This document shows positions 7,798 through 9,521 of a stretch of 9,521 nucleotides of DNA, piece after piece. A program made the position numbers and the translations under genes. Source of the DNA: Porphyromonadaceae bacterium (GTDB taxonomy: Bacteria > Bacteroidota > Bacteroidia > Bacteroidales > CAMTPD01); contig DLYT01000145.1 of NCBI GenBank assembly GCA_003447595.1, forward strand, positions 18,761 to 28,281. Reading direction: 5' to 3'. The first letter of the stretch is position 1. Each line of letters opens with the position of its first letter. The notes below the pieces were generated by a model. The model made no database searches. It worked only from the letters and a program-made list of their open reading frames with translations, and was not told the origin of the DNA.

Positions 7798-7866
7798 GTG
7801 AAAAAAGTTTTCACGAAGAGTGTTTAGCGTTACCGTTATAAATGAATTCACTCTTCGTTATAACGG
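7798..7866. repeat. Cluster of overlapping and interleaved inverted repeats
   Basis: Three perfect inverted repeats are packed together. GTGAAAA/TTTTCAC (7798-7804 and 7808-7814) has a 3-base loop. ACGAAGAGTG/CACTCTTCGT (7813-7822 and 7849-7858) is a 10-base pair. CCGTTATAA/TTATAACGG (7833-7841 and 7858-7866) is a 9-base pair. The last two are interleaved in the order A-B-A'-B', so in RNA they would be mutually exclusive or knotted. An 8-base palindrome, ACCGCGGT, lies just upstream at 7788-7795. There is no T tract. Function is unknown; a dispersed intergenic repeat of the genome is the simplest reading. Confidence 0.65.
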
Positions 7867-7903
7867 AAAACAGTCTTCGTTGAAACCGTAAAACGTCTTC
7901 ACC
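7852..7903. repeat. Degenerate 22-base tandem repeat
   Basis: Two consecutive 22-base units, 7852-7873 and 7874-7895, both start TCTTCGTT, agree at 16 of 22 positions and share a central AAAA run. A third truncated start, TCTTCACC, follows at 7896-7903. The first unit overlaps the right arms of the interleaved inverted repeats. Confidence 0.55.
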
Positions 7904-7964
7904 AAACGCTGCCGAGCGATTAAAAAAAGGGGCCCGGCGTTTACATAAAAGGTAGGCAGCGTTT
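7904..7964. repeat. 10-base inverted repeat with 41-base interior
   Basis: AAACGCTGCC (7904-7913) and GGCAGCGTTT (7955-7964) are perfect inverted copies. The match extends by CC/GG on the outside if one T is bulged. The interior contains an A tract and the palindrome GGGCCC. This could be a hairpin in RNA, or the ends of a small repeat element. No target duplication is evident. Confidence 0.55.
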
Positions 7965-8236
7965 TGGAGCATTCAAACTAGCCTTTTTACCATCGAAAAC
8001 ACCAAGTTTCATGAAAAACAGGCATCATTTTAGGTAATTCTCCCCATTTCATCGACAGGAAAAGAAATTCATGGAGCTGAAAATCGGATTATATGAACCT
8101 GAAAAAACAACCAAATCGAACAAACTAGAAAGCAAAAACCGCATAAATAGCATAAAACACAGCCACAGAAACCAGATCTGCTATCTACGAAAACCGGTGC
8201 TTATTGTAAATAATTATCGAACAACGATCAATTGAA

Positions 8237-8839
8237 TCAATCAACTTTCAATGCTTGGAAGGCATCCGCAAAAAACGTATCAAACCAACCATATGTGTGA
8301 TCGGAAACTTCGTGCTTCATCGACTTCTTTACATAGAGCGCTACAATCTCCCCGAAGTTAGAATTACCATCGACAAACGTAACATTGTCGAACAGATGCA
8401 AACTTTGCTGCATCCTCTTTATCCCCTCATTAAAATTGTACTCTATTACCTCATCCGCAACATCATGTCCGCCAAATAACTTACGTTGCATAACTCGCAA
8501 AGTACTTTCGAACAATGAGCCTAACCCAAAATAGTATAGATTTATCTTATAACCGGCCTCCTGAAATTCGCGAATCATATTTAGAATAAGATCATTGGAG
8601 AAATTTGTTTCAAAGGCGAAATCAATACGCAATTCAATCGCATGATCCTTTTGTTTTTGTAGTTCGCCGGCCACAGTTCCTCCTATCCATCGCTCTTCCC
8701 ACTCCGGATGTTGCTGACGCAAATTAAGAGCCAACAAGTCTCCGTCAAATGATTTGCAAGGGATGTAATACGGACTTAGTCTACTTTTGCCCGCACCATT
8801 GGGTCCGGCAATAACGGTAAAAACGGGACGTGCTTCCAT
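8237..8839 (-). CDS. Zeta-toxin-like P-loop kinase
   Basis: This 200-residue protein has a Walker A motif GPNGAGKS at 12-19 after a hydrophobic strand (VFTVIA). FDGD follows at 31-34, matching the zeta-toxin aspartate region. The ETNFSN segment (77-82) corresponds to the E-T/S-T/N strand of the family, and RVMQRKLFGGHDVADEVI (115-132) matches the R-x3-R ... GGHxVxxxxI signature. Known zeta/PezT toxins phosphorylate UDP-N-acetylglucosamine and block cell-wall synthesis. Many small chromosomal homologues in Bacteroidota have no tested substrate. Oddly, the RR pair that usually follows GGHxVxxxxI is Tyr-Asn here (134-135), so phosphate binding may differ. The start at 8839 is preceded by AAAGAAAG and lies 6 bases after the stop of the upstream small gene, implying one transcript. 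A nontoxic nucleotide kinase is the alternative. Confidence 0.8.
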   Translation of the reverse strand: MEARPVFTVIAGPNGAGKSRLSPYYIPCKSFDGDLLALNLRQQHPEWEERWIGGTVAGELQKQKDHAIELRIDFAFETNFSNDLILNMIREFQEAGYKINLYYFGLGSLFESTLRVMQRKLFGGHDVADEVIEYNFNEGIKRMQQSLHLFDNVTFVDGNSNFGEIVALYVKKSMKHEVSDHTYGWFDTFFADAFQALKVD

Positions 8840-8845
8840 CTTTCT

Positions 8846-9124
8846 TTATTTGAGCAAATAAGCATAGCGTCCTTGCCCACTTTCGGCAACACGAGACAAA
8901 ACTTTATAACTGCGCTCTCTGCGATTAAACTCCACCAAGTCTTCACTTCCGTCCGGATTTGCCAAAAATATATTCCCATTCTTATCCCAAAACGGAATGG
9001 AAATCCCTTTTGTCCAGCCTTCCAAATAAATGCGTTCAACTTCTTTACTTACATCTTCATTTACTTGCTTCACCGTCTTCCCATTCGAAAGAACTACATT
9101 TTCTATCTCTGCGTATGTACACAT
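8846..9124 (-). CDS. Small unrecognised protein upstream of the zeta-like kinase, possible antitoxin
   Basis: I do not recognise this 92-residue protein. It has no signal peptide or membrane segment and is roughly charge-balanced. An N-terminal half that looks helical (NGKTVKQVNEDVSKEVERIYLE, split at about residues 14-35) is followed by a Gly/Asp-rich beta-like part with a WDKNGNIFLANPDGS turn (46-60) and a basic NRRERSYKVLSR stretch (67-78), ending GQGRYAYLLK. It is not epsilon-like (three-helix) by eye, nor PezA-like, because no helix-turn-helix is clear. Position is the only functional clue: it is first in a two-gene unit, 6 bases before the kinase, with its own promoter. Small size and tight coupling suggest an antitoxin or regulatory partner, but this is inference. 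ATG 9124 is the only start preceded by a promoter. Confidence 0.7.
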   Translation of the reverse strand: MCTYAEIENVVLSNGKTVKQVNEDVSKEVERIYLEGWTKGISIPFWDKNGNIFLANPDGSEDLVEFNRRERSYKVLSRVAESGQGRYAYLLK

Positions 9125-9169
9125 AATAAATTCAATATTAAAGCTTTTACCATTCCTTCAGAACATAAT

Positions 9170-9188
9170 ACGAATATAGCGAATTCGT
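9170..9188 (-). promoter_or_regulatory. Inverted repeat over the cassette promoter, candidate operator
   Basis: ACGAAT (9170-9175) and ATTCGT (9183-9188) form a perfect 6-base inverted repeat with a 7-base spacer. It covers the -7 box and part of the spacer of the promoter for the small protein/kinase cassette, which also contains the 8-base palindrome CGAATTCG (9180-9187). This placement suits autorepression by a TA-type complex. Confidence 0.4.
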
Positions 9189-9201
9189 TCTTCTTACACA
9201 A
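9171..9201 (-). promoter_or_regulatory. Promoter of the small protein/zeta-like kinase cassette
   Basis: On the minus strand, TTG (9201-9199) is followed after 20 bases by TATATTCG (9178-9171). That is one mismatch from the Bacteroidota TAnnTTTG box, at a suitable distance. Transcription would start near 9164, about 40 bases before the ATG at 9124. Confidence 0.5.
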
Positions 9202-9221
9202 CAAATTAAACAAAGCGAAGC

Positions 9222-9413
9222 TCACTTCAACACACCAATCAGGAGTATTGGATTGCTGTCTTCATTGACATTCTCAAGGCAATTGACAAATGCTTCCTTC
9301 TTCGCTTCATCAATTACAGTCGATGCTTTTACTGCTTCCATGTCAATCCACTTGTCTTCACTAAAGGGAACCAATAGATCGACCCAGTATTTACCCGAGC
9401 AGCGATAGCCGAC
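9222..9413 (-). pseudogene. Relic C-terminus of a paralogous protein, possibly 6-bladed beta-propeller type
   Basis: Directly after the TAA of the gene entering from the right, the same frame stays open for 63 codons and ends at TGA (9224-9222). It translates to protein-like sequence: SGKYWVDLLVPFSEDKW, then AFVNCLENVNEDSNP, ending ILLIGVLK. Its end mirrors the preceding gene's end (EEDSNPVIMLLK against NEDSNPILLIGVLK), so it looks like the last part of a second copy, left after deletion or recombination. The one in-frame ATG, near 9321, has no convincing start context. The E-D-x-NP-hydrophobic-LK ending is reminiscent of Bacteroidota 6-bladed beta-propeller proteins. That family assignment is tentative. 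Confidence 0.5.
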
Positions 9414-9521
9414 TTACGACTTCGATTTCAAGAGCATAATTACAGGATTCGAGTCTTCTTCTAGTGTAGATGCAATCTCTTTCAGTCGACCTTTTAGCTC
9501 TCCTTTTTCATAGGCTTCGAT
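9414..9521 (-). CDS. C-terminal end of a gene entering from the right, possibly 6-bladed beta-propeller protein
   Basis: The frame is open from the window edge for 35 codons and ends at TAA (9416-9414). The residues read AYEKGELKGRLKEIASTLEE and then DSNPVIMLLKSKS, a charged helix followed by a hydrophobic strand and a basic tail. This resembles the C-terminus of Bacteroidota 6-bladed beta-propeller (DUF4934/DUF5128-like) secreted proteins, often lipoproteins. The N-terminal bulk lies outside the window, so neither integrity nor localisation can be judged. It may itself be part of a broken gene, given the paralogous fragment immediately downstream. Confidence 0.5.
   Translation of the reverse strand: MEAYEKGELKGRLKEIASTLEEDSNPVIMLLKSKS

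Larger units (their letters stand above)
7387..8236. other. Convergent intergenic region without a convincing gene
   Basis: About 850 bases lie between the nadE terminator and the end of the zeta-like kinase gene. The only open frames are short. Two overlapping minus-strand frames at 7503-7767 translate to Phe/Ser/Leu-rich sequence that looks like chance, and a 54-codon plus-strand frame lies at 8071-8235. The left part (7387-7780) has small palindromes only, for example ACGACA/TGTCGT at 7505-7522 and CAAAATA/TATTTTG at 7569-7590. The middle (7788-7964) is repeat-dense and annotated separately. The right part (7990-8236) is A-rich and otherwise featureless apart from the palindrome TTTCATGAAA at 8007-8016. 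There is no tRNA, CRISPR array or insertion sequence end that I can see. Confidence 0.7.

Noticed and set aside
8211..8236. A weak hairpin after the zeta-like kinase stop on the minus strand
   Set aside because: ATTGATCG/CGATAAT pairs only with a bulge and is followed by TATTTA rather than a T tract. This is too weak to call a terminator.
8873..9268. A 131-codon plus-strand open frame over the small cassette gene
   Set aside because: It is antisense to the small gene, its promoter and the relic. The Asn/Phe/Lys-rich translation looks like a shadow frame.

Overview
The window looks like a chromosomal segment from a member of the Bacteroidota, most likely order Bacteroidales. The evidence is Bacteroidales-type promoters (a TTG element about 19-20 bases upstream of TAnnTTTG) before several transcription units, weak A-rich translation starts without strong Shine-Dalgarno sequences, and protein variants typical of that group: a short PASTA protein not fused to a kinase, a 387-residue acyltransferase, and C-terminal fragments resembling 6-bladed beta-propeller proteins. 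The genus cannot be resolved by reading alone.

Layout, left to right. (1) Positions 1-903, minus strand: an lrgA-lrgB pair overlapping by 8 bases. lrgB runs off the left edge. (2) Positions 1060-1357, plus strand: rpmH (ribosomal protein L34) as a self-contained unit with its own promoter and a strong intrinsic terminator. (3) Positions 1403-7386, plus strand: a tight five-gene operon, PASTA protein - rluD - ddl - PlsC-like acyltransferase - nadE. It has a promoter and a 17-base inverted repeat in front and an intrinsic terminator behind. It combines envelope functions (PASTA domains, D-Ala-D-Ala ligase, phospholipid acyltransferase) with ribosome maturation (23S pseudouridylation) and NAD synthesis, so it reads as a core growth operon. 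(4) Positions 7387-8236: about 850 bases between convergent units with no convincing gene. The interval 7788-7964 is packed with palindromes, a degenerate 22-base tandem repeat, two interleaved inverted repeats and a 10-base-pair long-range stem. (5) Positions 8237-9201, minus strand: a two-gene cassette of a 92-residue unrecognised protein followed 6 bases later by a zeta-toxin-like P-loop kinase. A promoter precedes it, with an inverted repeat over the -7 box. This looks like a toxin-antitoxin-type module. (6) Positions 9222-9521, minus strand: the C-terminal end of a gene entering from the right, followed in the same frame by a second, paralogous C-terminal fragment that appears to be a relic.

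The left 7.4 kb is ordinary core genome. The right 2.1 kb is accessory in character (repeats, a TA-like cassette, gene debris) and holds the observations most worth checking.
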